64,000 nucleotides of DNA from Cloeon dipterum (taxonomy: Eukaryota; Arthropoda; Insecta; Ephemeroptera; Baetidae): assembly GCF_949628265.1 (NCBI RefSeq), contig NC_088787.1, positions 12,762,501-12,826,500 on the forward strand. Direction: 5' to 3'. Shown piece after piece: positions 33,408 through 43,100 of the stretch (positions within the stretch are counted from its first letter, which is position 1; each line of letters begins with the position of its first letter). The notes below the pieces were generated by a model, which was not told the origin of the DNA, did no database searches, and was given only the letters and a program-made list of their open reading frames with translations. The position numbers and the translations under genes were made by a program.

Positions 33408-36400
33408 TCAGTTTTCAGTTAGGTGCAGCTTCTGCTCCAGTTGCCTGTAGTAGTCGCTCAGTTCTTCCTCTCGCTCTTTGAAAGTTTTGTCCACTCGGGC
33501 GCACTTCTCGCCCATATCACGAATGAACGCCTCCCACTCAGCCTTGCGCCCCTCGCGCTTCACCAACAGTGCAACGTCCTGTAAAATGGTTCAAAACACT
33601 GAAGAATGGCCCAAAGTTTCTTGTTTATTAAATTCAAAATATTTTGCTAGGATAAGATATTAAGAAAAATGAATTTACTAACAACTGATTCCTCTTCTTC
33701 TCCTTTCTCGAGAATACTCTCGCACATGCCAACCGTCACCTCAAGGTTGGAGTTGAGGATGGACAACTGGTTGCCACTTGAGTTCTTGATCTTGTCCACC
33801 TGGTAGTCCTTTATCTCAGCAACCTGCTCCAAAACCTTGAAAATTCGCTCAACTTCTCGGTCTTCTCTTTTCTCCTGTAAACACATTGATATAAGATTGC
33901 ATGGACCGAGACAATTAAAATTACTCATGGTGTGGCTTTAAACATCAAATTTTCCTACAATTTCTAACATTCCAAGTATTTTCATACATTTTAAAAACAA
34001 TTTTCAAAACAGACGAGTAGTGAAAAACTGCGACTATTTTCACGTTTTCATTTTATTTGGTCACTATTCACAGTCAAGTCTTTGCTTAAGTAGCTGCACA
34101 GTCTGGTCCACATTGTGCTGCATGACGTGGACCCCTTTAAGAGTGAGGGCGACGAGCTCATTGACGCCGTCGGCCGTGAGGTCGAGGTAGAGCAGCGAGT
34201 AGATGGGGTTTGCGAGCGTCATGCGCTTCAGCAAATGCCACTCCTTGACGCGCTCGCACTGCTTGTATATGAGCAGCTCCTGGCCGTAGGTGCCGATCAT
34301 GATTTCGAGCCGGCCGTCCATGTCCACGTCGGCCAGCAGCACGCACAGCGCGATGTCATGGCTTCCGCTCTCCGGCAGTCCGTGGAACTCGGACAGGCCC
34401 TGCTTTAGCACGTTTGAGTACACCACCGACGGGGACAGCGTGCTCGTCACCACCAGATCCAGCGACTCGTTGTCCAGCGTGAACAGCCGCACCGAAGACA
34501 GCGGACCGCTGTAATTTTTTGTGTGCGTTGAGAGCACTGTGTTGGACGCTACATCCACCTGCACATCAGTCATTTATTAAGTTAGTTGCTGATTTAATTT
34601 TTTCCATTAAGTAAATTTGAAAAAAAAAACGTCTAAAGTGGATCGATACATAGCGACAGGATGGACAGATTTCAAGTAAGGAAACAGTCCTCACCATTTG
34701 AAAAGCATGCTAACTCTACTTTTGGATTCAACTGAATTTTAAATGATGAATAAAATTCATGTATTGGAAACAACAATTTTCCGGGATTTTGCGGTATCAA
34801 TCGTCTTTAAATCAAGGAGCAGACATCATAGATATGCATTTCATCACAATTAATTAAAATAATTTTTATGCTGTCGCACCTGAGTGAGGAGGAGGCAACC
34901 TGACTCGCAGGCGAGCGCTGTGATGCGTCTGTCCTGCTCAAGCGAGTAGACGACGTCAATCCAGAGGACGACACCGCAAGAGAGCTCATACAGCTCTGGG
35001 AAGAGCGGCTGCAGCGGCTCCTCCTGGTAGCAGTGGTTGAGCTTGTCCTCGCGGAACAGATGGATCTGCTCGTCACCGCCAGAGAGCAGCCACACGATCT
35101 CGCGGCTGGCGGGAAGCGGTGTGTGGAACAGGTGGTACGGTGCGAACGACAGCTCGAGCGAGAAGCAGTTCTGGGCGACGCTGTCGAGCAGCGAGTCGCC
35201 CGCCTCGCCCCATTCCGAGTAGACGTTGAGGAAGGTCTGGCTGGGCGTGGGCCGGCCGGCCATCGCTGGCTTGACGATCGTGATGCCGACCACCAGGTCG
35301 TCGGCCTGCGTGTGGAACGCGTCCAGGGCGATGATCTCGGCGCCGTTCGGGATGTAGGTGAACGGTACCTCTTTGACCGAGGCCTGGCACTGCTCGCCCG
35401 GCAGACTCTGCAGCTCCAGCGAGAAAACCTTGCGCCGCAGCGACGCCACCAGCAGGCGCCGCGCGCCACCCACGCCCTCCACCGTCGCCAGCGAGTACAC
35501 GTTGCCCTGCGAGGGCAGCGGGAAGTAGTGCACGTCCGACAGCCCGATCATCGTCCCTGCGAACAAGCCACCACGAGTGTCAGAAGTCGCGCGCGTGCTT
35601 CCAGTTCAGGGCAAAGATCAAGGCATGCACCACAAAAACACTCGAGTCCCGCACATTTTGTTGCGTGAAAATTTTTAATTAGAGTTACAGGAATATTCGG
35701 TTTTATAAAAAAAATAACAATTATGTTTTAATCACACACTTTTGCTTTGTGTAAATGGTCATCAAAAGATCAGCAGTGAATTTTTTCAGTGCTTGCTGAA
35801 CGGCATCAATTGGCGTGGAAGGTGGCGTCGGCGTCGTCGGTGGCGACCTGCTTGTGGGCGAAGTAGAGGAAGCAGATGGAGGAGAGGGCGCTGACGAGGA
35901 AGATGACGTCAAACCAACGGTGGTAGAAGTTGAACTGCAGGTCACCGAGCACCTGCGTGATGATGGTGCGGTACTCGGCCGGCATGTTCATGCGCATCAG
36001 CAGCACAGAAGAGACAAAGTACATGCCCATGATCTGTGCAAGCAACAGCACAATCACGTTGGACGACTTGCTGCTCGAGATGGCATAGAAGAACTTGGTC
36101 AGCGTCAGCAGCAGCCCGCGGATCGAGGTGACCACAATGCAGCCGACCAGTAGGAAGGACACGTGCTGCGACCAGAAGGCCACGTCCACATCCAAGCCCA
36201 GCCAGTGCACAGCGATTTCAAGGCCACGGGTCACTGGGTCTTTCTTGCCCACGCGGTCGAACACGATGTTGATCGTCGAGATGAAGATCTTCCATGTGCA
36301 GTACAGGGAGAAGAAGTAGCCTAGCAGGTTGAAGTACCTGAAATCAAGCCAGTAATGAAGCGAACCATTCGTTGACAAAATGCCAAACAAGTAATTTAAT

Positions 36401-38066
36401 TATCCAGGCGCTTCCAAAGAGAAAAAAATAATGTATCAGAGGACACATACTTGCCCTGCCAGGTCTTGGCCCACTCGACGCGCTCCTGCATGTTGCGCAT
36501 GCTGTGCAGCTCGAGGAAGAGCTGCCTGCTGAGCTCCTCAAGGCCCCTTGCCTCGGATTGCAGCTGCCGCACATTCTCCGTTGGGGCTGACACTGAAGAT
36601 CGGAACAGGCCCCAAAGACCGGATGCGCCACCAGTGGTGCCAGGAGCCACTGCAGGCCGCTTGCTGGCCAGGGCGATGCGCTTTTTCTTGGCCAAGATCA
36701 TGTCCATGGTCTGCAGGAGCTTTCGCTCGAGCGACTGAACGTCTGAGTCTTGCACCTTCATAATGGAATTTCATTAGATTTCTTTATTATTTCAAAATAA
36801 TTAGCATTAATTTAAAAAATTAAGAAGAATGGGTTTAATTATTTTTCAATTTTAAACAATTTTTATTTTAAGTGTTTAAACTCTCAAAATTGTTTTAATA
36901 TCGTGCGAGATTAATTTCTTTTGTAAATCAAATTGGAAATTTTATTATTTTCAAAGCTATACTGTTGCATAAAATATTATTTAAATTCGTTTCTTATAAC
37001 AAATCTGCTAGTAAATTATTTTGAGAAATCAGTTAAATTAGCACCTTGCGCATGAAGTAGGCCATGGAGGTGTAGGGGTAGTTGACGGCGCCAAAGCCGG
37101 ACAGCACGGCCATGATGGTGACACCGATGACGCCAACCCTGCTGATGGCCTGCTCGATGGAGAAGAGGCCTTTGCTGGGGCTGAGCAGCGGGAAGGGGTC
37201 GCCGAGGCGCCAGAAGAAGTAGCTGAACGCGAGCCACACGATGATGGTGAGCGGCCGCACCCATCGGTCCCTGACGAAGCTGATGCTACGCACGATGAAG
37301 TAGCCTATGTAGAAGGGCACCAGCACGATGGTCATGAAGAGGATGAGGTAGAGCACGAAGTGCCACTGGAAGTAACGCGTGCTCTGATCGAGGAAACCGA
37401 CGATCTCGAAGATGATCAGCTCGAACAGCGTGCACGACAGCGAGAAGGTGGCCGAGAAGAGCAACTGCACCAGCGCGTGGTGCACTTCGTAGTCGCGGAA
37501 CAGTTTTTTCACGAAGAACACCCAGCCGCCGACGAAGAAGCCCACTTGCGAGATCAGGATGATGCAACTGTCCTCCAGGAAACCCATTTTTTTCGCTATC
37601 AACCGAATTCAAACGCACAGCTGCAAAGTTTTGCTCGACTGTTACACACACTCGGAATGGGAAAGTGAACCTGCTCAGGGGCCCGGAACCTAAATACGCA
37701 TTAAATCTCGACCACACCAAGAGTAGAAATTCAACGTCATGGCTTGGAAACACCGGAACCGAAATGGAAACCGGAGAGCTAATAATTATAAATCAAATTC
37801 CGAATCCGTCCATTTAGGTTCCAGTTCCGTTCCATCGCATTAATTGGCTGGTTTACCTCGAACTCCTTCAGGAAGAATTTCACCTCTCCTTGCACGAAAG
37901 GCCTGTGATCAAACAGTCTCGACCAGATTTCGCCGACGTCTAAAGCAAACGCTTATCACTCAACCACATCATATGGATAGGTCACATGACATTTAAAATA
38001 AAATGACCGATCAAAAATTAATACATTACTTCAGCCTCTTTACGAACCTTTAGGCAGTGAGGTCAT
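33408..38066 (-). CDS. BLOC-1 subunit 5 (muted homologue)
   Basis: Four minus-strand exons: 38048-38066, 37857-37939, 33683-33874 and 33408-33578. Phases are 1, 0 and 0, giving 154 aa. The exon at 37.9 kb encodes DVGEIWSRLFDHRPFVQGEV and KFFLKEFE. Exon 3 continues EKREDREVERIFKVLEQ. The last exon has RKAEWEAFIRDMGEKCARVD and a coiled-coil end. The DLGEI-SRLxDHRPxxQGE-KEFEEKR order is the BLOC1S5 signature, so exons 4 kb apart belong together. Intron 2 (33875-37856, 3,982 bp) contains two complete same-strand genes, GPHR and KPTN. BLOC-1 acts in biogenesis of lysosome-related organelles and endosomal sorting. A start at 33928 reading through the exon 3 acceptor would also be open, but lacks the conserved N-terminus. 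Confidence 0.88.
34064..35551 (-). CDS. Kaptin (KICSTOR subunit)
   Basis: Two exons, 34880-35551 and 34064-34558, phase 0, giving 388 aa. Matches kaptin along its length. Landmarks are SQGNVYSLATVEG near the N-terminus, then VPFTYIPNGAEIIALDAFHT, LVVGITIVKP, FLNVYSEW, LDSVAQNCFSLELSFAPYHL, WLLSGGDEQIHLFREDK and LFPELYELSCGVVLWIDV. The C-terminal part has DVDMDGRLEIMIGTYGQELL and LDLTADGVNELVALTLKGVH, the FG-GAP/beta-propeller-like repeats. Kaptin is part of KICSTOR, which tethers GATOR1 to lysosomes in amino-acid control of mTORC1. The exon 1 start at 35551 follows an AG, so a 5' UTR exon may exist. The gene lies entirely within an intron of BLOC1S5. Confidence 0.93.
35806..37587 (-). CDS. 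Golgi pH regulator (GPHR/GPR89)
   Basis: Three exons: 37045-37587, 36451-36755 and 35806-36337, giving 459 aa, close to the family's usual length of about 455. The multi-spanning N-terminal half begins MGFLEDSCIILISQVGFFVG. It has WRLGDPFPLLSPSKGLFSIE and GVIGVTIMAVLSGFGAVNYP. A cytosolic loop with coiled coil follows (SLERKLLQTMDMILAKKKRI, VRQLQSEARGLEELSRQLFL). The C-terminal membrane block has LGYFFSLYCTWKIFISTINI, VFDRVGKKDPVTRG and ISRQ-type segments to CFLYFAHKQV. Members are Golgi anion channels that support lumenal acidification. The gene is co-oriented with and nested inside the large BLOC1S5 intron, 254 bp upstream of KPTN. Confidence 0.95.
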
Positions 38067-38966
38067 AGCCTGGACTCATTGAAATTTCCAACCGCAATGT
38101 ATAGCAGCCCTTATTCCAAATTATTTCCGTCAGTTTTACATCTCCACGTCTGTGTTTACCGTCCAGCCCACAAAAAACAGTCTGGTGTCTAATGTCAGCA
38201 ACTATGGAGGATCAGCTGTACCTGGCTGTACCGGAGCGGGAGCTTTAAATTTCTCATGGCAGGAACCCATAGAGAAACTGGATTTTTAAATATGGCGGCC
38301 TGCGGGCCGTATCTTCTACGATTCCCCTGGTGGCTAACAACTGACTGACTCAACCTGGGGCTGGGTGAGAAGTGGAGTGGAAAGGAAGGGAGAAGGGGGT
38401 GCTTTTTAATAAGAACGAGAGCTACTCTCATGACCAAAATTATAAAAAAATGCTAAAATATAAAACCTTTTATTTTTAAAACGACAAGAAAAAATGTAAA
38501 TTTTTGCTTTTTACCTTATTTTTTTCAGTTAAGTTTCTATATATTTTATGATAATAATGAAGTCCATTTTGCCCACTCTGCTTCTTCGGCTTTATCACTC
38601 ACCTTCATAAGAAAGTTCTACTCGTTGCAAATTATAAAATCTATTCCTATTGATATCTAATTTAGAATGGAAAGGCTGTTATCTTGCAGAAAAAACTAGA
38701 TTTTATTATTTTTGCTGTGCAAAAGAATTATCCTTTATCCGTCCATTGTTTACAAATATATGTACTCACATCAATGGAAATTTAAGAATTTAAGATAAAT
38801 ATACATAGATCCAAATTAATCACATAACATTATGTGTTTAGCAAACGTAATAAAATTCATAAATTAATAACAACACAATACACGACGTGTTGATTAACAA
38901 GAAAATTAAAATTTAGTCTTTATATCGCAGTAGATATCCAATTTCCCCCATGACAAAAGATGTGCA
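38067..38966. other. Intergenic stretch
   Basis: About 900 bp between BLOC1S5 exon 1 and the SMCO4 stop, AT-rich toward the right. No gene seen. It probably includes the BLOC1S5 promoter (left) and the SMCO4 3' UTR (right). Confidence 0.5.
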
Positions 38967-39155
38967 TTACGAATCCATCACCACCTCCACCCGGGGCCTA
39001 GTCTTGAAATACACGAAGGCGACGAGCAGCATGAACAGACCGGCGATGACGGGCACCACCACAGTGAAAACCTTTTCCTTGTTCTCAATGAACTCCTTCT
39101 TGCGCTCTTTCTTCTGCTTGTTCGTCTCCTTCACTTTTCCCTTCAACTGACGCAT
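38967..39155 (-). CDS. Single-pass membrane protein SMCO4
   Basis: A 62-residue single-exon CDS beginning MRQLKGKVKETNKQKKERKK. One transmembrane segment (VFTVVVPVIAGLFMLLVAFV) is followed by YFKTRPRVEVVMDS. The MRQLKGK start, basic coiled stretch, single span and xTRP motif match vertebrate SMCO4, which is of similar size. Function is unknown. The ATG lies 22 nt after a TTTTTTTTTCAG acceptor on the minus strand, so a 5' UTR intron is likely. Confidence 0.9.
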   Translation of the reverse strand: MRQLKGKVKETNKQKKERKKEFIENKEKVFTVVVPVIAGLFMLLVAFVYFKTRPRVEVVMDS

Positions 39156-40135
39156 CTTTCAATCTTGTCAAGATTCCCTGAAAAAAAAACCCCAAAGCTA
39201 TGAGAAAAATTAAGATTTTTTGCCCGATTATCCAACCTTCCGTTGTCGTTGATAAACCAAATAACTACTGCTGGTGTCGGAGCTCGTAAATGGGCAGCCT
39301 TATCCAATTTGCCACGTGGTTGTCGGGGGAACTGCGAAAATTGTCAGCTATGGTTGTAAACAAAGTGGGGCAACAACCTTCAAGAGAACTGCCCTTGATG
39401 CTGTAGCTGCCGACAGTGCCGACCATACAAAATAAAAATACATTTAAAAGGCGACAACAGCGCCTCCCCCACTTCCATAGTTTTGCTTTGATAAAGAGCC
39501 TGCGTTTGAATTTTGAACTATGCCTTTTTAGAAGATGGTTTTGACGGTTTTGACAAAGGCTACGAGTGTTCTTAATATTTCATTAATTATTTCTAGAACT
39601 TTCATTTGTACTAAAGTATATCCTAAATCAATCAATTGTTTTAGGTGCAAAATACACGCTTTACTTTGAAAAATTTGAGTAATCCAGGGTTGTCATTATT
39701 TTCCCCTTCTACTCTGTTGCTTACACACCACCCCCTCCGTCTCCGTGAACCGTGACTCATTGTCAGCTGGAGAAGGAATACGCTCACGCTCACGCTCAAC
39801 GCTGAATTCGCTGTCAAATTTTGGAGGTTCGCCGTTCGTCATCAGTGGGTGTAAACACCAAAAGAATAATGCTGCACTGCTTCTCTCCGATGACGAAGAA
39901 TCTCGCTTAGTATTCCTCTCAGTAAGCTTTTAATCTAGTTTCACATGGATTTATATATTAATAAATTGACAAATTATTATCATCACGGAATAAAACAATT
40001 TGCAAGTTTCGACTCGGCTGGACGGTTGCGTTTTCTCCGCTCTGCTCGGGTGACTCGCGTTTCCTTTGGCACTGTTTGTGTAACAATTTTCACTTTTGCA
40101 GGTCGCGTCTTGCAACTTAGAACTCAAACTGAGCG
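39156..40135. promoter_or_regulatory. Divergent interval of SMCO4 and SLC12A9
   Basis: About 980 bp between divergent genes; it should hold both promoters and 5' UTR exons. A CAG acceptor at about 40101 lies just before the SLC12A9 start, which suggests a 5' UTR intron. No coding frame here has family support. Confidence 0.45.
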
Positions 40136-43100
40136 ATGCTTGCACCTGAGGTCGGCTCCACCAATTCGACGAACAATGCATCGGGCTTCGGGGAGCCGCG
40201 CAGTGAGAAATATCCCCTTATCCGGCAAAGGGGTTTGTTATCAAGTTTCCAGGGCATGTTTGAGACGCCCAACGAGGCAAACACGCTCGGCACCTTCGCT
40301 GGGGTCTTCAGCCCGGTCGCATTGTCCATGTTCAGCGCGCTCCTCTTCCTCCGAGTTGGTCAGTGCTAAAATCTACTTCCGTTTTCGGTTTATGTTATCA
40401 GTGCTTCCGTCAAGGCAGATGAGTCAGAGATACAATTTTTTATATATTTATTATAACTGAAAAATTATGGAATTTCGGTATGTGAATGAACTTATGAGGA
40501 TCATACTGCATTGCAGGATTCATCGTTGGAAACGCGGGACTGCTGACGACACTGCTGCAGTTTCTAATTGCTTACTGTATTCTGGTGTTCACCGTCGCGT
40601 CAGTTTGCGCAGTTTCCACCAATGGAGCTGTTGAAGGCGGAGGCGCTTATTGTATCCTTTTCTGATGACTAATTTGAGGGATTAAAGTCACTAAAAAGAA
40701 GCTAATAACGGTGGCTTGAAAAACTACAAAAAATATTGCCTACAAATTTAAAAAAAAGAAAACCTGCTGTTTAATCCCCTGGTGGAATTTAAATTAAATT
40801 AACGCAACATTAATGGTCTTAAAAATTATCAGAATATATATAAATATTGTTTTTACGCTTCCTTGACCGTGTAAACAGTCATGATCAGTCGAACGCTGGG
40901 CCCCGAGTTTGGAGGCTCGATTGGAACTTTGTTTTTCGTGGCTAATATCGTGAGCAGTGCCCTTTACCTCACTGGTTGCATTGAAGGCTTCGTGGACAAC
41001 TTTGCTCCTGGAGGTTTGCCCCTTCCACCCTCAATGTAATCATTGCTAAACATTCTCTTCCTCAGGGTATCTGGTCGGTGCGGATAGCGTGGGCATCCCA
41101 GATGGCCGCTGGTGGCGCTTTCTCTACTGCTCGGTGCTCAACCTGTTCAACCTTTGCGTGTGCATGGTCGGCGCTGGCCTCTTCGCCAAGACCAGCGTCG
41201 CAGTTCTGGGCGTCGTCTGTGTTTGCGTCTTTTCCAGCATCATCAGCTTTTTGGTCAAGGGCCACGCTGAGGTATATCTTTTGTTTGGAGTTTTATAAAT
41301 GTAAATTTTTTCCAAAATTCATTGTCTTTGTTCGCAGATTGAACTTCCAGACGCAAATGAACATTTCCGGAACCAAACGGCCAGTTACACGGGTCTGAAC
41401 GCGACCACCCTGCAATCCAACCTGTGGCCGCAGTACGTGCAGGATTACACAGTACCTGGCGATGAGATCACCAACTTTGCCGCCGTGTTTGGTGTGCTCT
41501 TCTCTGGCGTCACTGGCATCATGGCCGGCGCCAACATGTCTGGTTGGTTTCCTTTTTATGAATCATGTTTTATTGTTTTAGTCACTGATTAACTTACAGG
41601 TGAGCTCAGGGAACCTGGAAAGAGCATCCCAAGAGGCACCCTGTCGGCGGTGTTTTTCACTTTTGTGTGCTACGTGGTCATCAGTGTGCTCACCGCGGCC
41701 ACTTGCACGCCTAAACTGCTTCAGAACAACTACATTTTCATGCAGGTGCGGAGAGAATTTAATGTAGCAACCCTTTTTGTTTGGAAAGACCTCGTCAGCC
41801 GGACTAGTTATTAAGAGAGTTAATTTAAATATTCAGCCCATCAACGTTTGGCCTCCATTCGTGGTGATGGGCATCCTGATGGCAACCTTTTCCGCCAGTT
41901 TGAGCAATCTCATCGGATCCAGCAGAGTTTTGGAGGCGTTGGCCAAGGATAACGTGTTTGGTAACATTCTCTCTTCAATTCACAACCAAATTTTTAACTA
42001 AAGGCGCTTTCAGGTTCGTTGTTGAACGTGGTAGTTAAAGGCAACTGGCACAACAACCCTGTGGTGGCGGTCATTATTTCCTGGGCATCAGTGCAGGTGA
42101 TCCTGCTGATCGGCTCGCTCAACTTGATAGCCCAGATTAATTCAGTGCTATTTCTGCTCTCATACCTGGCCACTAACCTCGCCTGTCTGGGGCTCGAGCT
42201 GGCTTCGGCTCCAAATTTCAGGTGGGTGATGAATTTTTCTTAGCTGCCAACAAATGATTGATTGTCACTGGATATTCAAATTATTGACAAAATTGCTTGA
42301 ATTAATTTTAAACATTGTGTCTTTATGCCTCTTTGTCTCTGTAAAGTCTATAGCGAATTTTAAAGCCCTGTGTCCTGTGTTTGAAAATAGCAAGATTAAT
42401 AAGCTCCTCGACCTTTGATTCAAGGCTGTGAAACGTAGAATTTGTTATTTCTTACTTTGGGAAGAAATTATGGCAATGTATTGCATCTCAATTAATTCCA
42501 ATATTTATAATTTTACATTATTTTTTGCTGATTATTGTAGAATGCAACGAGTTTAATTCTAATTTCTGATGTTGCCACACAACAAAAGCCATAGCTTATC
42601 TTTTTAACTCGTGATTCCGCATTTCGAAAGCTGGTTTTGCTGTGCTGATAAAGGCTCATAATTAGACACACAACGTTTTTAGTTTCCCTTCGTCCTTTTA
42701 TACCAGCCAATGGTACGTAAAGTGATAGTAAAAAAAAGGTGAAAAATGCCTGCCTTTGCTTCTTGTCACTAAATGGCTTCAAGTACATGCATTTAGCAGG
42801 AAGGCGTAGTTTTATCTAAAAAATTAAGAAAGCTAATTTTACGAATTTTACAACAGCAATAAGCTATCAATTATTTAGGTTTGTATCCAAAATTTGAAGT
42901 GAAACAAAGTTGCTGGAGAAAATTAAAATTAAATATATATGCTAACTTAAGGAATTTCTGGAATTTCCACTGTAGTTAGTTTTTAACGTCTGCTCAGCAC
43001 ATCTCAGGGTCCCAATAACTGCGCTGAGCGGGTAACATAGGGCCCGAGTGGCCGCAGAGAAGCTTGGGCCCAATGTGGCCATCTTTTCGCCTCCCTGCAC

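Noticed and set aside
33875-33928. BLOC1S5 start at 33928 (MSNFNCLGPCNLISMCLQ)
   Set aside because: It reads through a good TTTACAG acceptor and lacks the conserved N-terminus, which is found intact at 37857-37939 in matching phase.
35033-35668. 211-codon plus-strand frame opposite KPTN, with a 220-codon minus frame in another phase
   Set aside because: Both are shadows of the GC-rich KPTN exon, whose correct frame matches kaptin throughout.
37286-37753. 155-codon minus frame overlapping GPHR exon 1
   Set aside because: Different phase from the clear GPHR frame; arginine/histidine-rich shadow translation.
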